A stretch of DNA of 64,000 bases from Halomonas urumqiensis (lineage in GTDB: Bacteria > Pseudomonadota > Gammaproteobacteria > Pseudomonadales > Halomonadaceae): contig NZ_PYUD01000001.1 of the NCBI RefSeq assembly GCF_003028575.1, positions 1 to 64,000 of the forward strand, read 5' to 3'. Under the pieces are notes generated by a model, which was not told the DNA's origin, ran no database searches, and saw nothing but the letters and a program-made list of their open reading frames with translations. Shown here in pieces: positions 39,079-49,694 of the stretch; within the stretch, counting starts at the first letter, position 1, and the number at the start of each line of letters is the position of its first letter. The translations under genes and the position numbers were made by a program.

Positions 39079-40773
39079 ATGGAACTTAGAGAGTGGCTGA
39101 TCATCCTGGGGTTGGCGTTGGTGACCCTCATCGTTATCGATGGTGTGCGTCGCCTGCAACGCCAGCGGCGGACTCCTCGCCTCGACGAGGTGGAAACCGA
39201 TGCTCGGGACACAAGTCCCGACCCGGAAGAAAAGGCCCGCGAGGCCGAGATAAACTGGGAGCTGCCCAACGGAGGGGCGCGAGTCGTCAGGCCCGCGGAC
39301 TACAGCCGTGTGCAACCCAAGCCAAAGCTTGTTCGCCAGGAGCACCCGGGGCCTTCCCGCGTGTTGGCGGCGTTCAAGTCCCATGCATCTAAGACCGATG
39401 CATCTGGAACACATGATTCCACGGCAGGCGAGTGGCGTGACGAACGTCCAGGCGAAGTGTCTGATGACGCACGCGTCACCAATGCCGCTGCGCAATCCCG
39501 CCAGGAGCATGGGTTTGAGCAGGAGCATGGGTTTGAGCATGGGTTTGAGAAAGCCGAGCCGCAGGTGAGCGCAAGTGGCGAGCGTCGCGAGCCCAGCGTC
39601 TCCGTAATGGACGATCACTCCTCGGGTGTTAAACCCCAGGGTGATAAGCCCCAGGGTGAGCAAACGTCGGATGACGAGCTTGCCACGTCGGCCCATACCC
39701 GTCGGCGTGACGCTGACGCTGCGACTTCCGGTCCGTATGACGCCACCCGTGAAGAGCCGTTGGTGGCCAACCCCGAGGATCACGACGAGCATCATGATGC
39801 CGAGCGCTATCGGCTCGTCGATCTCGACGGGATGAGTGATTCCTTCAAGGATCGTTCACGGCGTGTCGGTTCCTCCGTGCAGCGTTTCGGTGCCTCGATG
39901 CGCAAGAGCATGCGTGAGCGCAGCGAACAGAAGCGTGTCGAGAAGGCTGAAAAGGCCGCGCGCGATGCCGAGCAGAGACGTCTGGCCCGCGAGCGAGCCG
40001 ACGCCGAGAAGGCGGCTCGCGAAGAAGAGCGCTTGCGGCGCGAGGCCGAGGCGATAGACGCCGCCGATGATCATGATCCGTTGTTCGCACCTCCGCGAAA
40101 CCGCGACGTTCAGACTCAGCATGCGGAGACACTGAGCATGGCGGATACAGCGGATGAGCAGGTGAACGATCAAGACGAGCGGTTGAACGCGCAACTAGAT
40201 GAGCCGTTCGACGAACAGGCCCAGGATGAGCCTGCGCGTGGTGCCGACAAGGTCAGGGTGCATCCAGTGCTCGAGCGTGCCTTGCGCCACGATGTCAGCG
40301 CCGAGCAGGCGCGCCATGCACTGAGTCATGCCGGTGAGATCATCGTGATCAGCGTGATGTGTCGTGAGCCGGAAGGTTTCTCGGGCACCGCACTGCTCGA
40401 CCTGATGCTGGCCTGTGGCTTGCGCTACAGCAGTGACATGGGGATCTTCCATCGCTTCGAGACAGAAGATCCGGACAGCCCGTTGCAGTTCTCGATGGTC
40501 AATGTGCTCAAGCCCGGCACCTTCCCCATCGAGGCCATGGATGACTTCCGCACGTCTGGCGTGACATTGCTGATGCCGCTTCCCGGGGCCAGCGACACAG
40601 CGGCGGCCTTCGAAGCCATGGTCGAGACGGCGATGGTGATCGTGCGCCACCTGGGTGGGGAGCTCAAGGACGAGAACCTGAGCGTGATGACCGCCCAGAC
40701 GGTGGGCTTCGCTCGCCAGCGCGTGCAGGAATTCGAACGACGCAATCGCCTCAATCGCTATCAGGTGAACTGA
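39079..40773 (+). CDS. zipA: Cell division protein ZipA
   Basis: ZipA tethers FtsZ to the inner membrane. The 564-residue protein has an N-terminal helix (about 6-23), then an unusually long charged linker (about 30-425). The ZipA C-terminal FtsZ-binding domain (about 430-560) has VMCREPEGFSGTALL, CGLRYSSDMGIFHRF and FSMVNVLKPGTFP. The linker has small repeats: EHGFEQEHGFEHGFE (39508-39552) and VKPQGDKPQGEQ. It is much longer than E. coli ZipA (328 residues). It lies between smc and ligA, as in many gammaproteobacteria. Confidence 0.93.
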   Translation: MELREWLIILGLALVTLIVIDGVRRLQRQRRTPRLDEVETDARDTSPDPEEKAREAEINWELPNGGARVVRPADYSRVQPKPKLVRQEHPGPSRVLAAFKSHASKTDASGTHDSTAGEWRDERPGEVSDDARVTNAAAQSRQEHGFEQEHGFEHGFEKAEPQVSASGERREPSVSVMDDHSSGVKPQGDKPQGEQTSDDELATSAHTRRRDADAATSGPYDATREEPLVANPEDHDEHHDAERYRLVDLDGMSDSFKDRSRRVGSSVQRFGASMRKSMRERSEQKRVEKAEKAARDAEQRRLARERADAEKAAREEERLRREAEAIDAADDHDPLFAPPRNRDVQTQHAETLSMADTADEQVNDQDERLNAQLDEPFDEQAQDEPARGADKVRVHPVLERALRHDVSAEQARHALSHAGEIIVISVMCREPEGFSGTALLDLMLACGLRYSSDMGIFHRFETEDPDSPLQFSMVNVLKPGTFPIEAMDDFRTSGVTLLMPLPGASDTAAAFEAMVETAMVIVRHLGGELKDENLSVMTAQTVGFARQRVQEFERRNRLNRYQVN

Positions 40774-40804
40774 CGCCGGACGCTTGAAGCAGCAAGCAGC
40801 AAGA

Positions 40805-40840
40805 CAACCCCCGTGAGGTAGCCCCACGGGGGTTGTTGCT
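40805..40840 (+). terminator. Rho-independent terminator after zipA
   Basis: An 11-bp stem pairs CAACCCCCGTG (40805-40815) with CACGGGGGTTG (40825-40835), with a 9-nt loop and TTGCTTT after it. A 7-bp tandem repeat (GCTTCGA, three units, 40865-40885) follows before ligA. Confidence 0.82.
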
Positions 40841-40852
40841 TTGGTAAGCTAG

Positions 40853-43272
<2,420 letters not shown>

Positions 43273-43318
43273 GCTGGCGCCGCTCATCCTTGATGGGACA
43301 AAGGGCAAAGGGCTTCGG

Positions 43319-45358
43319 TCAGGCACCCCGGATCAGGTCGCGGATCAGTCGCCGCCCGGGGTGCAGGTGGTCGACCAGTGGTTGCTCAAGCGGCAGCGGT
43401 TCGTCGCAGATCCGCGAGGCGATCAGTTCGGCGCATAGCGGAGCGCTGGCCAGGCCTCGTGAGCCGTGGGCGGCGCTGATCCACAGCCCGCCATGGTGAC
43501 GCCCCGGCGTTGCGGGTACGCGCGTGGCGTCCTTGGCCAGTGCCGCGTAGGCGTCCCGCCACGCCTGGGCATCAGGTACGGGCCCGGCATAGGGCGATTT
43601 GTCGGGGCTGGCCGCGCGCACGGCGGCGCGCCCCGTCAGTTGTGCCGGGTCAAGCTCGGCGCCTGCCTCGCGCAGCGCGTCGACGAATCCCGGCAGCATC
43701 CCCTCGAGTTCCGCCAGGTTGGCAGCATGATCCGCTTCGCGCAGAGCCGTATCACTGTCATGGGGGCTGAAGGTGGCGCCAAAGGTCAGCACGCCCTCGG
43801 CCGCGGGCGCGACGTAGCCGGTATCGCAGACCACGCGGGACAGCGCCGGGGCGCCCGGCGGCAGGTTCAGCTGGCTGACCTGGCCACGTACCGGCTGTAG
43901 CGGTAGCTCGCGGGTCTGGGCGAAGCGGTTGGCCAGTGTGGCCGTGGCGATCACCACCTGGTCGGCGTTGAGGGTGTCGCCATCGGTCATGGTCAGGCGC
44001 CAACACTCGGTCGGCGTGTCCCGGGTCAGTGCCTCGACATCTGCCTGCCGGAACATTACCCCCGGTGATTCAGCAAGCCGCTGGCACAGCGCTGCCGGGC
44101 GAACCCAGCCGGCCTGGGGGTAATCCAGCGCCGGGGCCGCGATCTCAAGCCCAGCCCGGCGGCTTGCCTCGGCGGCATCGATGCCTTCCACCACGCCCGG
44201 CGGCAATGGGTGATGAGCGAGAAAACGCGCCTGCCGGCTGGCGGCCTTGTCGCTGCTTGCCAGTTGCAACACACCACAGGGTTGCCAAAGGCAATGGTCG
44301 GGGTCGAGCTGGGAGAACCAGCGCTGGCTGGTCATCAGGCCGGCGAGGTAGAAACGGCTCTGCAGGTTGGTATCCGCCGCAAGCTTCACATAGAGCGCCC
44401 CCTGGGCATTGCCCGACGCTCCCGCACTGGGCGCGTCTCGATCCAGCAGAGTGACGCGGATTCCCCGCCGCGCCAGGGCCGCCGCCACGCTGCCGCCGGC
44501 GATGCCGGCCCCGATCACCGCGACATGGCGCGCCCGCTGCGGGGGCGGTGGCGTGAACCAGGGGGTGGCGTCGCGGCGGTCATCCACCGGTGGCGTGCCA
44601 ATCTCCCCGGCGAGCATCTCCCGCTTGCGACCGAACCCCGGTACCTTGCGCCAGGTGAAACCGGCGGCGGCGAGCCCCCGCTTGACCACGCCGGCACAGG
44701 TGAAGGTTGCGAAAGTGGCGTCGGGCCGTGAGCGCGCCGCCATGGCAGCGAACAGTGCCGGGTGCCACATTTCCGGGTTGGCGGACGGGGCGAAGCCATC
44801 CAGGAACCAGGCATCCACTCGCCCATCCAGGCGCAACAACCGCTCTCTGGTATCGCCGAAGTGCAGGTCGAGGGTGACGCGTTCATCGAGCCACAGGCGG
44901 TGCACGCCGGCCACCGGTTCCGGCCACTGGGCGATCAGGCGCTCGGCGCGTGGTGCCAGGTCCGGCCAGTTGGCGAGCGCGCGAGCGAGATCGTCGCGTT
45001 GCAGCGGATACTTCTCGGTGGAAACCAGGTGCAGACGAGCGCTGGGTGGGGCATGCCGGTCGAAGCAGGCCCAGGCGCAGAGCATGTTGAGCCCGGTGCC
45101 GAAACCGGTCTCGCCGACCACGAAGGGGCGGGTCTGCCGCCACGCGGCGAAGCGCTCCGGCAGCCGGTTGGCGGCAAGGAACACATGTTCGGTCTCGGCA
45201 CGCCCGTCATGGCGTGAAAAGTAGACATCATCGAAGGCAAGCGAGCGCGGCGCCTGTTCTCCGGTGTCGTCGCGCTGCCAGTCGAGGCGGGCGGTATCGA
45301 GGGCGGCGAGTGCCGGCAAGCCATCGGGGGCGGCAGTCACGAAGGGCTCCGAGGTCAC
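43319..45358 (-). CDS. mnmC: tRNA mnm5s2U biosynthesis bifunctional protein MnmC
   Basis: It carries out the last two steps of mnm5(s2)U34 formation in tRNA. The 679-residue protein has an N-terminal methyltransferase (FDDVYFSR, ETGFGTGLNMLCAW, DAWFLDGFAPSANPEMW). It also has a C-terminal FAD oxidase with the Rossmann motif VAVIGAGIAGGSVAAALARR (about residue 278). The start appears to be a GTG at 45358 with no clear ribosome site; the true start could be some codons further in. It faces a 160-bp upstream region with DnaA boxes. Confidence 0.94.
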   Translation of the reverse strand: MTSEPFVTAAPDGLPALAALDTARLDWQRDDTGEQAPRSLAFDDVYFSRHDGRAETEHVFLAANRLPERFAAWRQTRPFVVGETGFGTGLNMLCAWACFDRHAPPSARLHLVSTEKYPLQRDDLARALANWPDLAPRAERLIAQWPEPVAGVHRLWLDERVTLDLHFGDTRERLLRLDGRVDAWFLDGFAPSANPEMWHPALFAAMAARSRPDATFATFTCAGVVKRGLAAAGFTWRKVPGFGRKREMLAGEIGTPPVDDRRDATPWFTPPPPQRARHVAVIGAGIAGGSVAAALARRGIRVTLLDRDAPSAGASGNAQGALYVKLAADTNLQSRFYLAGLMTSQRWFSQLDPDHCLWQPCGVLQLASSDKAASRQARFLAHHPLPPGVVEGIDAAEASRRAGLEIAAPALDYPQAGWVRPAALCQRLAESPGVMFRQADVEALTRDTPTECWRLTMTDGDTLNADQVVIATATLANRFAQTRELPLQPVRGQVSQLNLPPGAPALSRVVCDTGYVAPAAEGVLTFGATFSPHDSDTALREADHAANLAELEGMLPGFVDALREAGAELDPAQLTGRAAVRAASPDKSPYAGPVPDAQAWRDAYAALAKDATRVPATPGRHHGGLWISAAHGSRGLASAPLCAELIASRICDEPLPLEQPLVDHLHPGRRLIRDLIRGA

Positions 45359-45458
45359 GGGGTTGAAGTAGACGCGCCAGTGATCAGGAACTGATCAATG
45401 TCGCCGCGGCCGCCTCATCAGCGCGTTGGCGCAAGGCATCCGCGGCGTTTCAACAGTG

Positions 45459-45495
45459 TTATCCACAGATGCTGTGCAAAACCCGCTGTTGATAA
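45459..45495. promoter_or_regulatory. Pair of inverted DnaA boxes upstream of mnmC
   Basis: TTATCCACA at 45459-45467 is a perfect DnaA box. The complement of 45487-45495 reads TTATCAACA (one mismatch) in the opposite direction. Between them CACAG-ATG-CTGTG forms a small palindrome. The pair lies about 100 bp upstream of mnmC and 25 bp from the MITE copy. It could be a regulatory or DnaA-titrating site. There is no AT-rich unwinding region, so it is not an origin. Confidence 0.6.
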
Positions 45496-45520
45496 CCTGT
45501 TTTCCAGAGGCGCCGTGCCA

Positions 45521-45663
45521 GGGAAGCGCTGAACAAATCGACGAGCGAGATGAAGCGCAACGCGCACGGAGCACAGGAACCGGAGCATATGGGGTATATG
45601 TGAGGATTCCGCGCACCGCGCAACGCAGCGATTCGCTCGCGCAGTCATTTGTGCAGTGTTTCC
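45521..45663. repeat. MITE-like intergenic repeat, copy 2 (143 bp)
   Basis: The terminal inverted repeats are GGGAAGCGCTGAACAAAT (45521-45538) and the complement of ATTTGTGCAGTGTTTCC (45647-45663). The body matches copy 1 at 5017-5241 but lacks the triple-hairpin segment. The right end stops exactly at the stop codon of yciI. No open frame inside. Confidence 0.8.
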
Positions 45664-45963
45664 TCAGGGCAGCACCTTCTTGAACGGTTTCACCGTCACC
45701 TTGTCGTAGACGCCGGCAATCACGAAGGGGTCGGCATCCGCCCAGGCCTGAGCCTCTTTCAGGTTGTCGAATTCAGCCACCACCAGGCTGCCGCTGAAGC
45801 CAGCATCGCCGGGGTCGGTGCTGTCGATGGCCGGGTGGGGGCCGGCTAGTACCAGGCGGCCTTCGTCACGCAGATCCTCGAGGCGCTTCAGGTGGTCGGG
45901 ACGGGCGGCCAGGCGCCGCTCCAGGCTGTTCTTCACGTCTTCGCTGATGATGGCGTAAAGCAT
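45664..45963 (-). CDS. yciI: YciI family protein
   Basis: The 99-residue protein is a ferredoxin-like dimeric alpha/beta barrel of the YciI type: [55 protein letters not shown] and a basic VKPFKKVL tail. Conserved His and Asp residues form a putative active site in relatives, with no confirmed reaction. The ATG at 45963 has AAGGAAG 9 nt upstream; the frame upstream is not needed. Confidence 0.9.
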   Translation of the reverse strand: MLYAIISEDVKNSLERRLAARPDHLKRLEDLRDEGRLVLAGPHPAIDSTDPGDAGFSGSLVVAEFDNLKEAQAWADADPFVIAGVYDKVTVKPFKKVLP

Positions 45964-46082
45964 CGCAGTCGCTTCCTTGGATTGAGCGGCGCATGCCGCA
46001 GGGTACCCGGTGGCGGCATTGACCGGGGTCGGCGCCGCGCGCACCATGGAGCACTATTCTGACAAAGTCACCTGCCCGCGTC

Positions 46083-47072
46083 ATGCCAATGAATGCACTT
46101 CCCGCCCGATTCGAGGGCACGAGCCTTCCGCTGACCATTGATCTGCACATGCATTCCACCGCCTCGGATGGCGCGTTGCCGCCCGCCGAGGTGGTGGCGT
46201 TATGCAAGGCGCGTGGGCTCACCCACATGGCGTTGACCGATCACGATACCGTGGCAGGCATTGCGGAGGCCGAGCGCGCCGCCGCGCGCGAGGGTATTCG
46301 CCTGTTGCCGGGCACGGAACTGTCGACACGCTGGTCGGGCGTCAATATCCATGTGGTGGGCTTGCTGCCGCAGGGCGTGCGCGGGGCGCTGGTCGAAGGG
46401 CTAGAGGCTCAGGCCGAGTCGCGCGAGAAACGCGCCCTGCGCATCGCCGAACGCATGGAGAAGATCGGGCTCGCGGGGGCCCTGGCCAAGGCCCGCGAGC
46501 AGGCCGGTAGCGAGCGCCCACTGGGGCGGCCGGACTTCGCCCGTGCATTGGTGGCGGCGGGCCTGGTGCCGGATATCACCACGGCGTTCAAGAAGCATCT
46601 GGGCGATGGCAAGGCCGGTGACGTCAAGGCCATGTGGCCGGAGCTTGCCGAGGCGGTGGGCTGGATTGTCGACGCCGGTGGCGTCGCGGTACTGGCCCAT
46701 CCCATGCGCCACGGCCTGACACGCCGAAAGCGTGGCCTGTTGCTGGATGCGTTCCGGGCCGCAGGCGGACAGGCGGCGGAACTGGTCAGCGGTTTCCAGA
46801 ATACCGACAAGACCCGGGATCTCGCCAGGCAGTTGCAGGAGCGTGAACTCTACGCCTCGGTGGGCAGTGACTTTCACTTTCCAGGTGGCCACCTGGCCCC
46901 CGGCAGCATGAGTTCGGTGCCGCGCACGGCTATCCCGCCGGTGTGGACACACCCGAGGCTTGCGCACCTTTGCCGTCCCTGTTCGGGCGTTGACCCAGCG
47001 GTGGATGACGGGGCAGGCGGTGAGGCCGCCGGTGGCGCGGCGGGCATGTTATCGTCGGCAACATCTCATTGA
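46083..47072 (+). CDS. PHP-domain phosphoesterase (RNase AM / YciV-like)
   Basis: The 329-residue protein has the metal-binding PHP motifs DLHMHSTASDG (about 20), LTDHDT (about 54), GTELST (about 80), VLAHPMRHG and GSDFHFPGGH near the C-terminus. Relatives hydrolyse 3',5'-nucleoside bisphosphates and trim RNA 5' ends. After the family's usual end (about 292) there is a tail of about 35 residues rich in Ala/Gly, with a CRPC motif. It overlaps the upstream part of the yciO region, and the two are probably co-transcribed. Confidence 0.88.
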   Translation: MPMNALPARFEGTSLPLTIDLHMHSTASDGALPPAEVVALCKARGLTHMALTDHDTVAGIAEAERAAAREGIRLLPGTELSTRWSGVNIHVVGLLPQGVRGALVEGLEAQAESREKRALRIAERMEKIGLAGALAKAREQAGSERPLGRPDFARALVAAGLVPDITTAFKKHLGDGKAGDVKAMWPELAEAVGWIVDAGGVAVLAHPMRHGLTRRKRGLLLDAFRAAGGQAAELVSGFQNTDKTRDLARQLQERELYASVGSDFHFPGGHLAPGSMSSVPRTAIPPVWTHPRLAHLCRPCSGVDPAVDDGAGGEAAGGAAGMLSSATSH

Positions 47073-47089
47073 TGGAACAGGGAGCTCCC

Positions 47090-47713
47090 ATGAGCCAGTT
47101 CTTCCAGATTCATCCCGACAATCCGCAGAAGCGGCTGATCGACCAGGCCATCCAGATCATTCGCGACGGTGGCGTGGTCGCCTATCCCACGGACTCCGGC
47201 TATGCGCTTGGATGCCACCTGGGCGACAAGAAGGCCATCGAGAAGATCAAGTGGCTGCGCTCGCTGGACGACAAGCACAACTTCACTCTGGTGTGTTCCG
47301 ACCTCTCCGAGATCGGCACCTACGCCAAGGTGGACAATGCGGTGTTCCGGTTGCTCAAGGCCCATACGCCGGGTGCCTATACCTTCATTCTCAACGCCAC
47401 CACTGAAGTGCCACGGCTGTTGCTGCATCCCAAACGCCGATCGATCGGCGTGCGCGTGCCGGATCATCGCCTCACCCTTGCGCTGCTCGAGTCACTGGGC
47501 GAGCCGCTGATGAGCGTGACGTTGATCCCGGTGGGTGAGGAGTTGCCGATGACCGACCCGGAGGAGATTCGCGACCGCTACGCCGCTCACCTCGACTTGA
47601 TCATCGATGGCGGCGCCTGCCACCTGGAGCCGACCAGCGTGATCGACCTGCGTGACCTGCCGCCGGTGATCGTGAGGGAAGGACGCGGCGACGTGGAGCC
47701 GTTTCGGGAATAA
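47090..47713 (+). CDS. yciO: YciO, Sua5/YrdC-fold protein
   Basis: The 207-residue protein has the YrdC-like fold: KRLIDQAIQIIRDGGVVAYP, TDSGYALGC, KWLRSLDDKHNFTLVC, GAYTFIL and KRRSIGVRVPDH. TsaC/Sua5 relatives make threonylcarbamoyl-AMP for t6A in tRNA; YciO proteins have this fold but their physiological role is less clear. The start is the ATG at 47090 with AGGGAG 5 nt upstream. It follows the PHP gene, as in the enteric yciV-yciO pair. Confidence 0.9.
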   Translation: MSQFFQIHPDNPQKRLIDQAIQIIRDGGVVAYPTDSGYALGCHLGDKKAIEKIKWLRSLDDKHNFTLVCSDLSEIGTYAKVDNAVFRLLKAHTPGAYTFILNATTEVPRLLLHPKRRSIGVRVPDHRLTLALLESLGEPLMSVTLIPVGEELPMTDPEEIRDRYAAHLDLIIDGGACHLEPTSVIDLRDLPPVIVREGRGDVEPFRE

Positions 47714-47753
47714 CCAGGGTGGTCTGTCTGAGCCGGTCGCAGGCCTTGCCACG

Positions 47754-48683
47754 TCATGTTTCGTTATTTGGATCGTCGCTGCTGTGATCATCTGCTGATG
47801 ACGCCTCGGGCGCCGGGGCCCTGGGGTCCGGTGTTTCCTCGTCGAGCCAGGTGCCGCAGCGCAGGCAATATTTCGCCCGCTGCTCGTGGCGGTCGTGGCC
47901 GCAGCCCGGGCAGGCCTCATCGGAGTAGCGGTCGGCGCGAATCGAGCGAATCACCTCCGCCGAGAAAATCCCGGTGGGCACGGCGATGATCGAATAGCCG
48001 GTCAGCATCACCATCACCGAGATCGCCTGGCCAATGGGGGTCACCGGCACGATATCCCCATAGCCCACCGTGGTGAGGGTGACGATGGCCCAGTAGATGG
48101 CCTTGGGAATGCTGGTGAAGCCTGCCTCGGCGGGCTCGATCAGGTAGATCATCGCCGCGAAGATGGTTACCAGCATGAACACGGTGAACAGGAACAGGAA
48201 GACCTGGTGGGTACTGCGGCGCAGCGCCCCGAGCAGCAATTGTCCTTCGCCAACGAACTCCATCAGCCGCAGGATGCGGAAGATGCGCAGCACGCGCAGT
48301 ATCCGCACGATCACCAGCGATTGGGCGCCCGGGATCAGCAGTGTAAGCCAGGTGGGCAGAATGGCGATCAGGTCGACGATCCCGTAGAAGCTGCGCAGAT
48401 ACTGCAGCGGGCGCTCCAGGCAGTAGAGCCGCACCGCAAGCTCGAGGGTGAAGACGATGGTGAAGCCCCACTCTATCCAGTAGAAGTGATCGGCATAGCG
48501 CGCATGGTAGGCCGCCACGCTGTCGAGCATCACCACCAGCACGCTGGCCAGGATCATCACTATCAGGGCGATATCGAAGCCCTTGGCGCTGGGTGTGTCC
48601 GACTCGAAGATGATCTGGAAGACGCGGGTGCGCAGTCCCTCACCGCCGGGCTTGAAATTTCCCTTGTTGAAATGCCCGCTCAT
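47754..48683 (-). CDS. Voltage-sensor-type potassium channel with C-terminal zinc ribbon
   Basis: The 309-residue protein has six transmembrane segments. S4 carries regularly spaced arginines (VRILRVLRIFRILRL, about 123-137), and the pore has the K+ filter TVGYGD (about 204). The cytoplasmic tail contains a four-cysteine ribbon, CPGCG...CLRCG (about 263-282), which is not usual for bacterial Kv-like channels, then an acidic end. It is probably involved in K+ and membrane-potential control, which fits a halophile. A single gene; CYTH gene is upstream on the same strand. Confidence 0.88.
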   Translation of the reverse strand: MSGHFNKGNFKPGGEGLRTRVFQIIFESDTPSAKGFDIALIVMILASVLVVMLDSVAAYHARYADHFYWIEWGFTIVFTLELAVRLYCLERPLQYLRSFYGIVDLIAILPTWLTLLIPGAQSLVIVRILRVLRIFRILRLMEFVGEGQLLLGALRRSTHQVFLFLFTVFMLVTIFAAMIYLIEPAEAGFTSIPKAIYWAIVTLTTVGYGDIVPVTPIGQAISVMVMLTGYSIIAVPTGIFSAEVIRSIRADRYSDEACPGCGHDRHEQRAKYCLRCGTWLDEETPDPRAPAPEASSADDHSSDDPNNET

Positions 48684-48756
48684 GGCGCCCTCCCGGTTGG
48701 CGTTCGACTCTTGTCGTGGTCAGTGATCACATGATCGCCGCTGTCTTGCAACCCGC

Positions 48757-49590
48757 TCATGCGCGGGGAGTCGCTGCGAGGTCGCGTGACAGGGCAAGCG
48801 CCAATCGGCCGAAGGCCAGGGTGGGAAACGCCTCGGCATCGAGTTCGTCGGCAAGGGGCTGGCTAAGGGTGGCCAGGGCGCTGCGCGCGTCGTCTCGCCA
48901 GTGTGCCTCGCCGGTGTCGGCCAGTGCATCGAGGGCGACCATGGCGCGACGCAGCCAGGCGGCGGGGGTGCCGCCGGCGGGTAGTGTCCAGTTGCCGCTC
49001 AGCAGCGCCCCGGCACGGGCCGCCTTGCTGGTATCCGAGGGGCGCAGGGAAACCCTGTCGGCGAAGGCCAGGGCCAGCGACCAGAGTGCGTCGGGCTCTC
49101 CCTCCTTGAGCTCCAGTTCCAGCTCGCGTATCGCCACACGCCTCGAACCGGCGATGATCTCGCCCTCATCCAGGGCCAGTTCGATGCGGCTGCCGGCATG
49201 GTTCAGCCACCAGGTTTCGCGGTGGAAATCGGTGGCGAAGCGCGGCGCCAGGCGGGCAAGGGTGGCTTCGCCAAGTTCGGCGGCGGCTGGCACGGTGGAG
49301 AGTCCTGCGAGATCAAGCCCCGGCCCAGGTACGTCCCACTCCCACTCACCGCGGCTGGAAAGCCCGCCGCCGCCCTCTCCACGGGTCTTCAGGGTCTGCA
49401 CCAGCCGGCCATCGACGCGACGCAGGCGCAGCGCCATGCGCCTGGCCTCGAGGGTGGCGTCGGGGGTGTCGTAATAGGTGTTGCCGAGGTCTGACATCCG
49501 CGACGAAAGTCCGGCCAGCAGGGGGTGGCGACGTAGCGCTTGCGGCCCGGTAGACCCCAGGGCCAGCTTGAGCTCTATCTCCTGATTCAT
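48757..49590 (-). CDS. CYTH-domain protein (inorganic triphosphatase YgiF-like), CHAD part reduced
   Basis: The 277-residue protein opens with the ExExK motif EIELKLAL and has the beta-strand Arg/Lys pattern of the triphosphate tunnel (MALRLRRVDGRLVQTLKTR, RVAIRELELELKEG). E. coli YgiF (433 residues) has CYTH plus CHAD. Here the C-terminal part is only about 80 residues of helix (about 200-277). The enzyme likely hydrolyses tripolyphosphate. Divergent from the Pit partner gene, which with pit forms a phosphate-related pair. Confidence 0.85.
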   Translation of the reverse strand: MNQEIELKLALGSTGPQALRRHPLLAGLSSRMSDLGNTYYDTPDATLEARRMALRLRRVDGRLVQTLKTRGEGGGGLSSRGEWEWDVPGPGLDLAGLSTVPAAAELGEATLARLAPRFATDFHRETWWLNHAGSRIELALDEGEIIAGSRRVAIRELELELKEGEPDALWSLALAFADRVSLRPSDTSKAARAGALLSGNWTLPAGGTPAAWLRRAMVALDALADTGEAHWRDDARSALATLSQPLADELDAEAFPTLAFGRLALALSRDLAATPRA

Positions 49591-49632
49591 GACGTTGCCA
49601 CCTCGTTTTTATGAACTTTTGATGATTTTTTC

Positions 49633-49661
49633 ATGACGAAGGCGGTGGTGATCACTATACT
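49633..49661 (+). promoter_or_regulatory. Sigma-70 promoter candidate for the Pit partner/pit operon
   Basis: ATGACG (49633-49638) and TATACT (49656-49661) are 17 bp apart, with predicted transcription start about 27 bp before the ATG at 49695. Confidence 0.55.
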
Positions 49662-49694
49662 GACGCCGCCATTTTCCTAGTGCATACAACGCCC

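Noticed and set aside
45440-45520. Replication origin near mnmC
   Set aside because: Only two DnaA boxes, no AT-rich unwinding element and no origin genes (dnaA, dnaN, mnmG) nearby.
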